In this document: one piece after another, positions 1-8,338 of the stretch | Layout: every line of letters starts with the position of its first letter | Numbering within the stretch: the stretch's first letter is position 1 | From: Lysobacterales bacterium | GTDB taxonomy: Bacteria > Pseudomonadota > Gammaproteobacteria > Xanthomonadales > Rhodanobacteraceae | NCBI GenBank assembly: GCA_017305055.1 | Contig: JAFKMZ010000035.1 | Coordinates: 1-33,552, forward strand | Direction: 5' to 3' | DNA length: 33,552 nt | Translations under genes and position numbers: made by a program | The notes under the pieces: model-generated | What the model was told of the DNA's origin: nothing | Databases searched by the model: none | The model's input: the letters and a program-made list of their open reading frames with translations, nothing else

Positions 1-336
1 GGCGCCGCGTGCGGCGGCCAGGTCGGCGCCCAGGGTCATCGCCTCGCGGCTCTGGATGCGCGCCAGGGGCTGACCGCGGCGTACGGCCTCGCCTTCGCGC
101 GCCAGGATGGCCGTCGTCAGGCCGCCGAAGGGCGCGCTCACCACCGTGCTGTCCTGCAGCGGGGGAAGCACCGTTGCAGGCAGGCCTTCGAGCGGCACCT
201 GCGCAGCGGCCGGCACGGTGCCTACCTTGATGCCCAGGGCCTGGGTCTGCGCCGCGCTCAGCTTGAGCACAGACTGCGCCGCGAGCGGAGCTGCGAGCAG
301 GGCCAGCAGTACGCCGACCGGCAACCAACGATGCAT
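1..336 (-). CDS. RND efflux periplasmic adaptor, CzcB/CusB-like (3' end cut by window edge)
   Basis: The first 112 codons of a gene that runs off the left edge. The ATG at 336 begins a Sec signal peptide: MHRW, a hydrophobic core of about 17 residues, then a likely cleavage after APLAA. The mature part (LSAAQTQALGIKVGTV, then VSAPFGGLTTAILAREGEAVRRGQPLARI) has the look of the first beta-barrel strand and the biotinyl-lipoyl-like domain of heavy-metal type membrane fusion proteins. These proteins link an RND pump to an outer-membrane channel. The gene lies 170 bp downstream of a two-component system on the same strand, the usual arrangement for metal efflux loci (CusRS/CzcRS). The family assignment is good; the substrate cannot be judged from this fragment. 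Confidence 0.8.
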   Translation of the reverse strand, partial: MHRWLPVGVLLALLAAPLAAQSVLKLSAAQTQALGIKVGTVPAAAQVPLEGLPATVLPPLQDSTVVSAPFGGLTTAILAREGEAVRRGQPLARIQSREAMTLGADLAAARGA

Positions 337-506
337 GCCACCACCTCACGGCTGGATATCCGGCCGCAAGCATGCGCACTCCTGCTTTGAACAAGCTTAA
401 ATTTGATCAAAGGTCTTGAGAGCTTTCGCGCGCCGAAGGCGCACGAAGCGCTGTTGGAGCTCTTGAGCCGATGAAGGCCCGGCGCAAGCCGCACACCGGG
501 CGGTGG
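337..506 (-). promoter_or_regulatory. Intergenic leader of the RND adaptor gene with AT-rich dyad
   Basis: This gap between the kinase stop and the adaptor start holds an AT-rich patch (about 385-412) in an otherwise GC-rich context. It contains the inverted pair CTTTGA (385-390) and TCAAAG (407-412) and the perfect palindrome TTTGATCAAA (402-411). It is the natural place for a promoter and a response-regulator site driving the adaptor gene. No convincing -35/-10 pair could be assigned, so the regulatory role is inferred from position and composition. Confidence 0.35.
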
Positions 507-1901
507 TCAGGCGGGCAGATTCAGCAGGCGCAGGTCGGCGAGCGTCACCGTCAGCGTGCCGGCGTCAAGCCGGAACTCAAGGCGTTGCCCGAGCAATTCT
601 GCCAGCCCTTGGGCGAGAGCCAACCCCAATCCGCCGTGGTCGCCGGAAGTGCGGTCCGGCGATTTGCGCCAGAAGCGTTCGCCGAGTCGATGCAGATCCT
701 CCGGTGCCAGTTCGGGAGCTGGATTGCTGACGGCAATGCGCGCACCCACCCCGTCCTGGACGAGCCGGACGGACACCGTGCAGCCTGTTGGAGCGTAGGT
801 GGCGGCGTTCAGCAGCACATTGTCGAGGATGCGTTCGAGCAGCGCCGGATCGCTTTCGATCCAGCACTCGGCGGGTGCGTCCAGTGTGAACGACACGGCT
901 CGTTGCGTGCCCACGCGTTCGGCCGACCCCAGCATGTGGCGCAACAGGTCGGCCAGGTCGAGTGGTTCGGTCTGGACCTCCTGCAGGCCGGATTCGTAGC
1001 GCGACAGCGAAAGCAAGCCGTCGATGGATCGCGCCATGCGCTCGGCCGAAGCCAGCGCGCCATCCAGCGCCGGCGATGCGGGAGCGTCGCGGCGCGCCAG
1101 TTCCACCGCCGTGCGGATCTCGGCCAGCGGCGTGCGCAGTTCGTGCGCGACGTCGTGGGCGAAGCGGCGTTCACGCTGCAGGGCCTGGCTGAGGCGCGCA
1201 AAGGCGGCGTTCAAGGTGTCGGCCAGCGGACGCAGCTCGCGGGCCAGTTGCGCACTGGGCAGGACCAGGGTTTCCGAAGTGCGCTGCACCGTGCTGCCGA
1301 ACGCCAGCAGCGGCCGCAACCCGGCACGGACGCTCAACACGGCGAGCAGCACCGCAACCAGCGCGGTCATCACCGCGGCGGTGGTCAGGGCCACGTGCAG
1401 GCCGTGCTCGAGCGCGTCGATCTGCTCGCGCTCTTCGGCCACTGCGAGGATCGCGTCGCCGGCGCGACCCTGCAAGGTCACGCGCAGCGCGACCGCCCGC
1501 CCATGATGCAGATCCGGAAGCGCGAGGTCGTAGAAGTACGGTTCATTGGCCGGGACACCGGTGGGCCGGACCAGGTTGGCGGCGTCGTTGCTGTCCGAGG
1601 CCAGCAGCGTGCGCCCCTGCGCATCCCACAGCTGCAGGAAGTCGGTATGTTCGCCGCCGGCGTATTCCGGGCTCATGGCCTGCAGCTGGGCCAGCGCCTC
1701 GCCGGCCGGGTGCGACTCCAGCAGTACCGCGATCGCGTGCGCCCTGGCGCGCAAGGCGTTGTCCAGATAGCCGTGGGCGCTGCGGTCGATGCTCCGGTCG
1801 AGCATCACGAACAGCACCATCATCAGTGCCGCCAGGCCGACGCCGAGGAACAGCAGCAGGCGGACGTGGATCGACAGCGGCCGGGACTTACGCGACCACA
1901 T
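507..1901 (-). CDS. Two-component sensor histidine kinase (heavy-metal type)
   Basis: Inner-membrane sensor kinase of 464 residues. TM1 spans about residues 12-34, a periplasmic sensor region about 35-168, TM2 about 169-190, then a HAMP-like linker. The HisKA box HDVAHELRTPLAEI has the phospho-acceptor H253. The HATPase_c domain shows the N box (N361, N365) and the G2 box GDHGGLGLALA (420-430). The G1 position reads VSNPAP rather than the more usual D-x-G-x-G, a variation also seen in CusS-like kinases. The start ATG at 1901 overlaps the end of the response regulator gene by 14 bp, so the two are translationally coupled. It presumably senses a periplasmic metal or envelope signal and controls the RND adaptor gene downstream; the ligand is not known. 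Confidence 0.93.
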   Translation of the reverse strand: MWSRKSRPLSIHVRLLLFLGVGLAALMMVLFVMLDRSIDRSAHGYLDNALRARAHAIAVLLESHPAGEALAQLQAMSPEYAGGEHTDFLQLWDAQGRTLLASDSNDAANLVRPTGVPANEPYFYDLALPDLHHGRAVALRVTLQGRAGDAILAVAEEREQIDALEHGLHVALTTAAVMTALVAVLLAVLSVRAGLRPLLAFGSTVQRTSETLVLPSAQLARELRPLADTLNAAFARLSQALQRERRFAHDVAHELRTPLAEIRTAVELARRDAPASPALDGALASAERMARSIDGLLSLSRYESGLQEVQTEPLDLADLLRHMLGSAERVGTQRAVSFTLDAPAECWIESDPALLERILDNVLLNAATYAPTGCTVSVRLVQDGVGARIAVSNPAPELAPEDLHRLGERFWRKSPDRTSGDHGGLGLALAQGLAELLGQRLEFRLDAGTLTVTLADLRLLNLPA

Positions 1902-2550
1902 AGCCGTAGCCCCGCCGGGTCTCCACCAGCCTGGTGACGCCCGCCTTGGCGAGCTTGGTGCGCAGCGTGCTGACCAGCACCTCGATCACCTTGTCCGAGG
2001 CCTCGCTGCGCGCGTCGTACAGGCGCTCGAACAGCGTGGTGCGCGCAAACACGCGGCCGCGCTCCATGCACAGTGCTTCCAGCAGCGCGTATTCCTTCGG
2101 CGTGAGCGCCAGCGGGTTGCCAGCCACCCGGGCCTGGCGTGCGCGCGGATCGATTTCCAGCGCGCCCACGCGCAGGGTCGGCTCGGACGCCACGCGGCGT
2201 CGCGCCAACGCCAGCAGACGCGCGATCAGCTCGTCGTAGGCAAAAGGCTTGACCAGGTAGTCGTCGGCACCCAGATGCAGCGCCTCGACACGATCGCCCA
2301 CCTGGTCACGTGCGGACAGCACCAGCACCCGCGGTCGCGGCTCGCGCCCATGCAGCCAGCGCAGCACGCTCCAGCCGTCCACCCGCGGCAACATCAGATC
2401 CAGTACCACGGTGTCGTACGCATAGCTGGTCAGGAATTCCTGCGCCTGCGCGCCATCCACCGCCAGGTCGACGGCGTAGCCATCCCGGGTGAGGGCCTCG
2501 CGCAGATCGCGCCCGAGGTTTGCCGAGTCTTCGACCACGAGCAAGCGCAC
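1888..2550 (-). CDS. OmpR/PhoB-family response regulator
   Basis: DNA-binding response regulator of 220 residues. The receiver domain shows acidic pocket E7/D8, phospho-acceptor D51 (VVLDLMLP), S79 and K101-P102. A winged-helix Trans_reg_C domain follows (about 125-220), ending in the typical RRGYGYVV. The start is a GTG at 2550, chosen because GGAG lies 7 bp upstream and the receiver domain begins at once (MRLLVVED). It overlaps its kinase by 14 bp. Together with the kinase and the RND adaptor this looks like a CusR/CzcR-type metal response locus, though the metal is not identifiable. It faces away from the gene at 2770, so 2551-2769 must hold divergent promoters. Confidence 0.93.
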   Translation of the reverse strand: MRLLVVEDSANLGRDLREALTRDGYAVDLAVDGAQAQEFLTSYAYDTVVLDLMLPRVDGWSVLRWLHGREPRPRVLVLSARDQVGDRVEALHLGADDYLVKPFAYDELIARLLALARRRVASEPTLRVGALEIDPRARQARVAGNPLALTPKEYALLEALCMERGRVFARTTLFERLYDARSEASDKVIEVLVSTLRTKLAKAGVTRLVETRRGYGYVVA

Positions 2551-2769
2551 GGCGGGACTCCGCTTTCATCGACGAATGACGCAACTTAGCATCCCGCGGG
2601 GCGCGCGTGGCTGCGACGCGGTGGCGCAGCTGGCAGCCCGACCGCTTTCGCTCACCCCCTGGGTTTGGGGGCGTAACCGCGACGCCATCGCCGAGCCGCT
2701 GGGGCCTGTGCCGGTCGTGGGTGGACTTGGGACACAATAGGATCACTCCCGCGCGATCGGGCCCATGCC
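2551..2769. promoter_or_regulatory. Divergent intergenic region between response regulator and PatZ-like gene
   Basis: A 219-bp non-coding gap that must carry the promoters for the two-component operon (leftward) and the acyl-CoA-ligase/GNAT gene (rightward). The leftward side has a clear ribosome binding site (GGAG 7 bp before the GTG at 2550). A CACAAT hexamer at about 2734 could be a -10 for the rightward gene, but no good -35 accompanies it. I see no strong operator dyad. Confidence 0.3.
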
Positions 2770-5451
2770 ATGAGCACGTACAACCTCGACGCCTTCGTGA
2801 AGCCAGCCTCCGTGGCCCTGGTTGGTGCCAGCCGACGAGCGGGCTCGGTGGGTGCTGTTTCCGCGCGCAACCTGCGCTCGTTTCCGGGGCCCAAGTTCCT
2901 GGTCAATCCGCATTTGCAGGCCGATGCGGCGGCGGGCGTGTATTGCCAGGTGACAGACCTGCCGGCAGCACCGGACCTGGCCGTCATCGCCGTCCCGGCA
3001 GCGGGAGTGCCCGGGGTGGTCGCCGACCTGGGTCGGCTCGGCACGCGGGCCGCCGTGGTGCTGTCGGCCGGGTTTGCCGAGTCCTCGGCAGGTGATGCCG
3101 GGCGCAGCTTGCGTGACGAGCTGCTGGCTGCCGCGCACGCCACCGGCATGCGCATCCTGGGACCCAACGGCATCGGCATGCTGGCGCCGCACGCGGGGCT
3201 CAATGCCGGCTTTGCCCAGGCATTGCCGCCGCGCGGGCAGCTTGCGCTGCTGTCGCAGTCGGGTGCGGTGCTGACCACGATGATCGACTGGGCCTGTTCC
3301 CGCGAGGTCGGTTTTTCCGCGCTGGTCTCGCTGGGCGAGATGGCCGAGGTGGACGTTGCCGACTGGCTCGATTACCTGGCGACCGAGCCGGGTACGCGGG
3401 CCATCCTGCTGTACCTGGAGAGCGTCCACGACGCGCGCAAGTTCATGTCCGCGGCGCGGCACGCCGCGCGGCTCAAGCCGGTGATCATCCTGAAGTCGGG
3501 ACGCAGCCCGGCCGCGGCCAAGGCGGCAGCCTCGCACAGCGGTGCACTGGCCGGCGGCGACGCGGTGTTCGACGCCGCCTGCCGGCGTGCCGGCATCCAG
3601 CGCGTGGCTACCCTGCTGCACATGCTGGATGCGGCCGAGATCCTGGCCCGCCCGCGACACCTGGGCGGTGACCGTCTGGCCCTGCTCACCAATGGCGGCG
3701 GCATGGGCGTGCTCGCGGCGGACCAGCTGCTCGATTCGGGTGGCCGGCTGGCGACGCTGCGTGAGGCGACGTGCGCGGCGCTGGACGCCGTCCTGCCGGC
3801 GGCGTGGTCGCACGGCAATCCGGTCGACATCGTGGGCGATGCGGGACCGGGGCGCTATCGCGCCGCGCTCGACGTGCTGCTCGCGGCGCCGGAAGTCGAT
3901 GCGGTGGCGACCATGTATTGCCCCACCGGCCTGGGCGATGCCGCGGCCGCGGCCGGTGGCGTGGTGGCGGCACTCGACGCGGGCTCGGCGCACAAGCCGG
4001 TGCTGGCGGCCTGGCTCGGCCCGGTGGCCGAGGCGGCGGCGCGGGCGCCGTTTGCGGCCGCCGGCATTCCCGGCTTCGGCACGCCGGAAGCACTGGTGCG
4101 CGGGTTCATGCAATTGGTCGATCGGCAGCGCCAGCAAATCCAGCTGAGCGAAACCGTACCGGCGTTCCCCCTGCGCGGCGCGGCCAACCGCGACGAAGTG
4201 CGCCAGCTCATCGATGGCTGGCTGCGCGACGGGGTCGAGTGGCTGGACGAGGCCGATGCCAAGCTGCTGCTGGCCAGCGCCGGCTTCGAGGTCAACGCGA
4301 CCCGGCGCGCCGCGACGGCGGACGAGGCCCGGTTGGCGGCGCAGGCCATCCCCGGGCCGTATGCGGTCAAGATCCTGTCCCCCGACCTGTTGCACAAGAG
4401 CGACGTGGGTGGGGTCGCGCTCAACGTGGAAAGTGCCGACGAAGTGGCGCGGGTGGCGGCCGGCATGATCGAGCGCCTGCACACCGCCTATCCGCAGGCG
4501 CGCCTGTCCGGGGTTTCGGTGCAGACCATGGTCATGCGTACAGACGCGCGCGAGTTGATCGCTGGCCTGACCATGGATCCGATCTTCGGCCCGGTGATCG
4601 TGTTCGGTGCCGGTGGCGTGGCAGTCGAGGCCATGGACGACACCGCGCTGGCGCTGCCGCCGCTCAATGTGAACCTGGCGCGCGACCTGGTCGCGCAGAC
4701 GCGCATTTCCCGCGTGCTGGCCGGCGCCAAGGGCCGCCTGCGGCCGGCTGACCTGCCACGGCTGTACGCGTTGTTGATACGCCTGAGCGAACTGGTGTGC
4801 GAGTTTCCCGAGATCGTGGACCTCGACCTCAACCCCATCCTGCTCAATCCGGAAGGCTGCATCGCCATCGATGCCCGGGTCCGGCTCCGCGCCGTGCCTC
4901 CCGGTACGCCCAGCCGGCTGGCGATCGTGCCTTATCCGCGCGAGCTGGAGCAGCCGTTCGTGCTGCCCGACGGCAGCCGCTGCCTGCTGCGCCCGATCCG
5001 CGCCGAGGACGAGCTGCCGATGCGCGAGGCCTTCCGCCAGCTGTCGCCGGAGCGCCGCTACATGCGCATGTTTGCCGCGCTCGACGAGCTGCCGCACGAG
5101 CTGGCGGCGCGGGCCACGCAGATCGACTATGACCGCGAAATAGCCTTCGTCATCGCGCAGGACAAGCCGGCCGGCGAGGCGGCCCTGTACGGCGGCGTGC
5201 GCCTGCTCAGCGACGCCAACCGCGAGCGCGGCGAGTTCGCCATCACCCTCATCGACCCCCTGGTTGGCCACGGCATCGGACATCGCCTGATGCAGATACT
5301 CATCGATTACGCCAAGGGTCTCGGCCTGCGCGAGGTGACGGGCGACGTCCTGGTCGGCAACCAGCCGATGCTGGCCTTGTGCCGCAGCCTGGGCTTCCAA
5401 CTGGAGCGCCTGGAGGGCGACGTGGTGCGGGCGCATCTCGCCCTGCGCTGA
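2770..5451 (+). CDS. Acetate--CoA ligase (NDP-forming)-like / GNAT acetyltransferase fusion, PatZ/YfiQ type
   Basis: Large cytosolic protein of 893 residues. In order: a CoA-binding Rossmann domain (ASVALVGASRRAGSVG, 14-28); a succinyl-CoA-synthetase-like ligase domain (about 150-460) with SHSGALAG holding H256; an ATP-grasp domain (about 480-700; VKILSPDLLHKSDVGGV is its characteristic stretch); and a C-terminal GNAT domain (about 725-893; LVGHGIGHRLMQ is the acetyl-CoA pyrophosphate loop). In enterobacteria such fusions (Pat/PatZ) acetylate lysines of acetyl-CoA synthetase and other enzymes, and the ligase part senses acetyl-CoA. Here the histidine corresponding to the phospho-histidine of active ADP-forming ligases is retained, so ligase activity is possible. 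It is followed 98 bp later by a separately promoted stress protein. Confidence 0.9.
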   Translation: MSTYNLDAFVKPASVALVGASRRAGSVGAVSARNLRSFPGPKFLVNPHLQADAAAGVYCQVTDLPAAPDLAVIAVPAAGVPGVVADLGRLGTRAAVVLSAGFAESSAGDAGRSLRDELLAAAHATGMRILGPNGIGMLAPHAGLNAGFAQALPPRGQLALLSQSGAVLTTMIDWACSREVGFSALVSLGEMAEVDVADWLDYLATEPGTRAILLYLESVHDARKFMSAARHAARLKPVIILKSGRSPAAAKAAASHSGALAGGDAVFDAACRRAGIQRVATLLHMLDAAEILARPRHLGGDRLALLTNGGGMGVLAADQLLDSGGRLATLREATCAALDAVLPAAWSHGNPVDIVGDAGPGRYRAALDVLLAAPEVDAVATMYCPTGLGDAAAAAGGVVAALDAGSAHKPVLAAWLGPVAEAAARAPFAAAGIPGFGTPEALVRGFMQLVDRQRQQIQLSETVPAFPLRGAANRDEVRQLIDGWLRDGVEWLDEADAKLLLASAGFEVNATRRAATADEARLAAQAIPGPYAVKILSPDLLHKSDVGGVALNVESADEVARVAAGMIERLHTAYPQARLSGVSVQTMVMRTDARELIAGLTMDPIFGPVIVFGAGGVAVEAMDDTALALPPLNVNLARDLVAQTRISRVLAGAKGRLRPADLPRLYALLIRLSELVCEFPEIVDLDLNPILLNPEGCIAIDARVRLRAVPPGTPSRLAIVPYPRELEQPFVLPDGSRCLLRPIRAEDELPMREAFRQLSPERRYMRMFAALDELPHELAARATQIDYDREIAFVIAQDKPAGEAALYGGVRLLSDANRERGEFAITLIDPLVGHGIGHRLMQILIDYAKGLGLREVTGDVLVGNQPMLALCRSLGFQLERLEGDVVRAHLALR

Positions 5452-5461
5452 AACACGGCGT

Positions 5462-5503
5462 TTGATGCCGGTCAATTTGGCGTTGGCCGAAGCCTGCTAG
5501 TGT
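5462..5503 (+). promoter_or_regulatory. Fnr/Anr-like box and -10 for the universal stress protein gene
   Basis: TTGAT-GCCG-GTCAA at 5462-5475 matches the Fnr/Anr consensus (TTGAT-N4-ATCAA) at 9 of 10 positions. A -10-like TAGTGT lies at 5498-5503. The box centre is 32 bp from the -10 centre, which puts it at about -41.5 relative to a start near 5510, the class II activation geometry. The leader to the ATG at 5550 would be about 40 nt. Universal stress proteins are known Fnr/Anr targets in several proteobacteria. Confidence 0.7.
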
Positions 5504-5549
5504 CGCAACCGTAGCCGATTCTCCCGTGGCCAAGTGCCAGGAGCCGGAC

Positions 5550-6380
5550 ATGTACAAGACCTTGATGGTGCACCTTGAACTGGATGCCGAGCATGGGCCC
5601 TTGCTCGCCGTCGCCGCCGACCTGGCCGAGCGCTTCGATGCCGATGTGGTCGGCATCGTCGCCTGCCAGCTGGTACCCCTGGTCGTCGGCCACGGCATGG
5701 TGCCGGTGCAGGTGTTCGAAAGCGATCGGACCGAGATCGAGGCCCAGATGGGCCAAGCCGAGCAGGTCTTTCGCGCCGCGTTGGCCAAGCGCGCCGGACG
5801 CGTGCATTGGCTGGGCCTGCTGACCGCGGGGCCACCGACGGATGCGGTCGTGGAGCAGATGCGCGGTGCCGATCTGCTGATCACGGCGATCGATGCACAG
5901 GCTGGTTGGCCCGGTCCGGGCCGGCGCGTCGACGTGGAGGACCTGGTGATGCGCCTCGGCCGCCCGGCCCTGGTCGTGCCGGCACGCGCGCACAGCCTGG
6001 TGCCGGAGCGCATCCTGGTTGGCTGGAAGGACACGCGCGAGACGCGGGGGGCCGTGACTGATGCGCTGCCGCTGCTGCGCCTGGCCAAGCAGGTCGTCGT
6101 CGCCGAGGTGGTCACCCAGGAGACGCAACTGCCGGCGGCGCGCACGCATACTGGAGAGGTATGCACCTGGCTGCAACGGCATGGCGTCGTCGCCGAACCG
6201 CTGGCCCTGGCCACCGGCGACCAGTACGTGGTGTCGCTGGATGCCATTGCCGAGCAGGTTGGCGCCGACCTGATCGTCGCCGGTGCCTATGGACACAGCC
6301 GCATGCGCGAATGGGCGCTGGGCGGCGTGACCCGTGACTTGCTGAAGTATTCCAGGCGCTGCTCGCTGCTGTCGCACTGA
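5550..6380 (+). CDS. Universal stress protein with two tandem Usp domains
   Basis: Cytosolic protein of 276 residues made of two Usp folds. The first begins MYKTLMVHLELDAEHG; the second begins near residue 153 (ERILVGWKDTRETRGAV). The C-terminal domain keeps the nucleotide-binding signature G245-x2-G248-x9-G258, followed by G instead of the usual S/T. The start at 5550 is preferred over an in-frame ATG at 5526 because AGGAG lies 7 bp upstream and the Usp fold starts immediately. The Fnr-like promoter upstream suggests low-oxygen induction, as for stress proteins of Pseudomonas and Mycobacterium. It converges with the TauE/SafE gene, with a REP-like hairpin between them. Confidence 0.92.
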   Translation: MYKTLMVHLELDAEHGPLLAVAADLAERFDADVVGIVACQLVPLVVGHGMVPVQVFESDRTEIEAQMGQAEQVFRAALAKRAGRVHWLGLLTAGPPTDAVVEQMRGADLLITAIDAQAGWPGPGRRVDVEDLVMRLGRPALVVPARAHSLVPERILVGWKDTRETRGAVTDALPLLRLAKQVVVAEVVTQETQLPAARTHTGEVCTWLQRHGVVAEPLALATGDQYVVSLDAIAEQVGADLIVAGAYGHSRMREWALGGVTRDLLKYSRRCSLLSH

Positions 6381-6428
6381 AAAGGCACAACCGGCATCGA
6401 CCGTGGGATGCGACAGACGGATGAAAGT

Positions 6429-6502
6429 GGGGTCAGAGTGGACTTTCGGCAGATGGTCCAACGGATTCCCCGCCCCTTGTGCCGAAAGCCCACTCTGACC
6501 CC
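6429..6502. repeat. REP-like long inverted repeat (also possible bidirectional terminator)
   Basis: Two 23-nt arms at 6429-6451 and 6480-6502 are inverted copies with a single mismatch, separated by a 28-nt spacer. The outer part of the arm reads GGGGTCAGAGTGG and the inner part CTTTCGGCA. It lies in the gap between two convergent genes. Sequences beginning GGGGTCAGAGT are familiar as dispersed REP-type elements, often linked to RAYT (TnpA_REP) transposases, in Xanthomonadales; that parallel is from memory. No transposase gene is adjacent. As RNA it would form a long stem that could end transcription from both sides. Confidence 0.75.
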
Positions 6503-6549
6503 CTTGCGCACGACGACACCCTGCGGCGCATGCTGCCGCGACACCGCTT

Positions 6550-6568
6550 CGGCGGCGCGATACCGCCG
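6550..6568. terminator. GC-rich hairpin downstream of the TauE/SafE gene
   Basis: CGGCGG (6550-6555) and CCGCCG (6563-6568) form a 6-bp GC stem around a 7-nt loop. A second small palindrome GAGCC-GT-GGCTC sits at 6582-6593. Both lie just beyond the stop of the leftward TauE/SafE gene. No T-run follows, so if it acts as a terminator it is a weak or Rho-assisted one. Confidence 0.3.
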
Positions 6569-6611
6569 GTCGAGTGGATGCGAGCCGTGGCTCACGGTGC
6601 ACGATGGTGGC

Positions 6612-7388
6612 TCAGCCGCGCAGGCTGCGCACCAGCATCAGGATCGCCACGGCGGCGATGGCCAGCGCGAAAATCAGGTTCAGGGCGCCGCGGGTCCGTG
6701 CCAGGCGCGTCGCGGCCAGCGCGCCCAGCCAGCCGCCGACGGCACCGCCAAGGATGAACTCGGCGGTGATCCCCCAGGCGACCAGACCGGAGCGCGCGTA
6801 GTTGACCGCGGCGGTGAGGCCAAAGGCGCCCACCGCGAACAGCGAGGTACCGATCGCCTGGATGATCTCCATGCCGCTGGCGAACATCAGCCCCGGCACG
6901 ATCAGGAAGCCGCCGCCGATGCCGAAGAAGCCGGCCAGGCTGCCGGTACCCAGGCCCACGGCGCCGAGCCGCGGGTACATGCCGGGCAGCGGATAGCGAT
7001 CGTCCTGGCCGCGTCGGCCACGCAGCATGAAACCGGCCACGACCAGCATCAACAGCGCGAACAGGATCAGCAGGTGGCGGCCGTCGACCGCCTTGCCCAG
7101 GCTGGAGCCGGCAAACGCACCGAGCACGCCGGCGGCGGCAAATGCGAACGCCGCCTTCCAGCGCACATGGCCGGCGCGCGCGTGCGGGATCAGGTTGGCA
7201 AACGCGTTGACCGACACCGCCAGGGCGCTGGTGCCGATGGCCAGGTGCGGATCGTGGACGCCCACTACATACAGCAGCAAAGGCACGGCAAGGATCGAGC
7301 CGCCGCCACCGATCAAGGCCAGCGAGAAGCCCACCAGTGAGCCACAAGCCACGGCGAGGGCGGCCTGCAGGAGCGCGGGATCAGTCAT
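6612..7388 (-). CDS. Sulfite exporter TauE/SafE family membrane protein
   Basis: Inner-membrane protein of 258 residues, nearly all hydrophobic, with about eight predicted membrane segments. It shows the paired TauE/SafE repeats: the first around GFSLALIGGGGSILAVPLLLY (19-40), the second around GSLAGFFGIGGGFLIVPGL (about 154-172). The family moves small sulfur anions such as sulfite or sulfoacetate. It lies 33 bp downstream of the persulfide-dioxygenase-like gene, in the same order as in known bigR operons, where the exporter is thought to remove sulfite made by persulfide oxidation. The substrate here is inferred from that context. Confidence 0.88.
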   Translation of the reverse strand: MTDPALLQAALAVACGSLVGFSLALIGGGGSILAVPLLLYVVGVHDPHLAIGTSALAVSVNAFANLIPHARAGHVRWKAAFAFAAAGVLGAFAGSSLGKAVDGRHLLILFALLMLVVAGFMLRGRRGQDDRYPLPGMYPRLGAVGLGTGSLAGFFGIGGGFLIVPGLMFASGMEIIQAIGTSLFAVGAFGLTAAVNYARSGLVAWGITAEFILGGAVGGWLGALAATRLARTRGALNLIFALAIAAVAILMLVRSLRG

Positions 7389-7421
7389 GCCGGCGTGGGG
7401 CGCAGGGGACGAAAGGCACGC

Positions 7422-8288
7422 TCAGAGGACGTCCAGCGGGATCTTCAGGTAGTGCGTGCCGTTGTCCTCCGCAGGCGGGAAATGGCCGGCGCGCATGTTC
7501 ACCTGCACGGCGGGCAGCAGCAGCTGCGGCAGCTTCAGCGTGGCATCGCGGCGGTTGCGCATGGCCACGAACCCGGCTTCGTCGATGCCGTCATGGATGT
7601 GGATGTTGCGCTCCCGCTCGGCGGCCACCGTGGTTTCATGCGCGTACTCGTCGCGACCCGGTGCCTTGTAGTCGTGGCACAGGAAGACTCGCGTCGCGCT
7701 GGGCAGGGCGAAGATGCGGCGGATCGAGCGGTACAACGTGGCCGCGTCGCCGCCGGGGAAATCGCAGCGGGCGGTACCGTAGTCGGGCATGAACAGCGTG
7801 TCCCCCACGAACGCGGCATCACCGATCACGTGGGTCATGCAGGCCGGGGTGTGCCCAGGCGTGTGCAGTGCGGTGGCGGCGATGTGGCCCACCTGGTAGC
7901 GCTCACCGTCGGTGAACAGGTGGTCGAACTGGCTGCCGTCGCGGGCAAAGCCGTCGCCGGCGTTGAACAGCGTGCCGAACGTGTCCTGCACGTCGCGGAT
8001 GTGCTCGCCGATCGCCAGTTTGCCGCCCAGCTGGCTGCGCACATAGGGCGCGGCAGAGAGATGGTCGGCGTGCACGTGGGTCTCCAGCACCCAGGTCACC
8101 GTCAGCTCCCGGTTCTTGGCGAAGGCAATGAGCTGGTCGACGGACTGGTGGTCGCTACGCCCGGATGCCGCCTCGTAGTCCAGCACCGGGTCGATCACCG
8201 CGGCTTCGCGCGTGGCCGGGTCCCAGGCGATGTAGCTGAAGGTGCTGCTGGCGTGGTGGAAGAACGCCTCTACTTCAGGAGCGGACAT
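7422..8288 (-). CDS. MBL-fold persulfide dioxygenase-like hydrolase (Blh/ETHE1 type)
   Basis: Cytosolic protein of 288 residues with a metallo-beta-lactamase fold: H71-x-H73-x-D75-H76 (THVHADH), H146 in HTPGH, D163 in GDTLF, and H205 in FLCHDY. The GTARCDFPGGD segment is typical of the ETHE1/Blh branch, where a single iron oxidises glutathione persulfide to sulfite. The ATG at 8288 has GGAGAGAAG just upstream, so I prefer it to a longer open frame reaching 8471 that would overlap the repressor gene. It lies between a BigR-type repressor and a TauE/SafE exporter, matching bigR-blh operons of Xylella and Agrobacterium. Unlike those Blh proteins I see no attached DUF442/rhodanese domain. Confidence 0.9.
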   Translation of the reverse strand: MSAPEVEAFFHHASSTFSYIAWDPATREAAVIDPVLDYEAASGRSDHQSVDQLIAFAKNRELTVTWVLETHVHADHLSAAPYVRSQLGGKLAIGEHIRDVQDTFGTLFNAGDGFARDGSQFDHLFTDGERYQVGHIAATALHTPGHTPACMTHVIGDAAFVGDTLFMPDYGTARCDFPGGDAATLYRSIRRIFALPSATRVFLCHDYKAPGRDEYAHETTVAAERERNIHIHDGIDEAGFVAMRNRRDATLKLPQLLLPAVQVNMRAGHFPPAEDNGTHYLKIPLDVL

Positions 8289-8338
8289 CGACTTCTCTCC
8301 ATGCCATGGCCCGGCAGCGACCCCGCTGGCGGTCGGAA

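Noticed and set aside
402-411. TTTGATCAAA as a possible Fnr box before the RND adaptor
   Set aside because: The two half-sites touch, without the 4-bp spacer that Fnr-type sites need.
471-1937. 488-codon plus-strand open frame opposite the kinase gene
   Set aside because: Gln/Arg/His-rich shadow of a GC-rich gene; the minus frame has full HisKA and HATPase motifs.
2743-5475. 910-codon minus-strand open frame opposite the PatZ-like gene
   Set aside because: Low-complexity antisense shadow; the plus frame carries all recognised domains.
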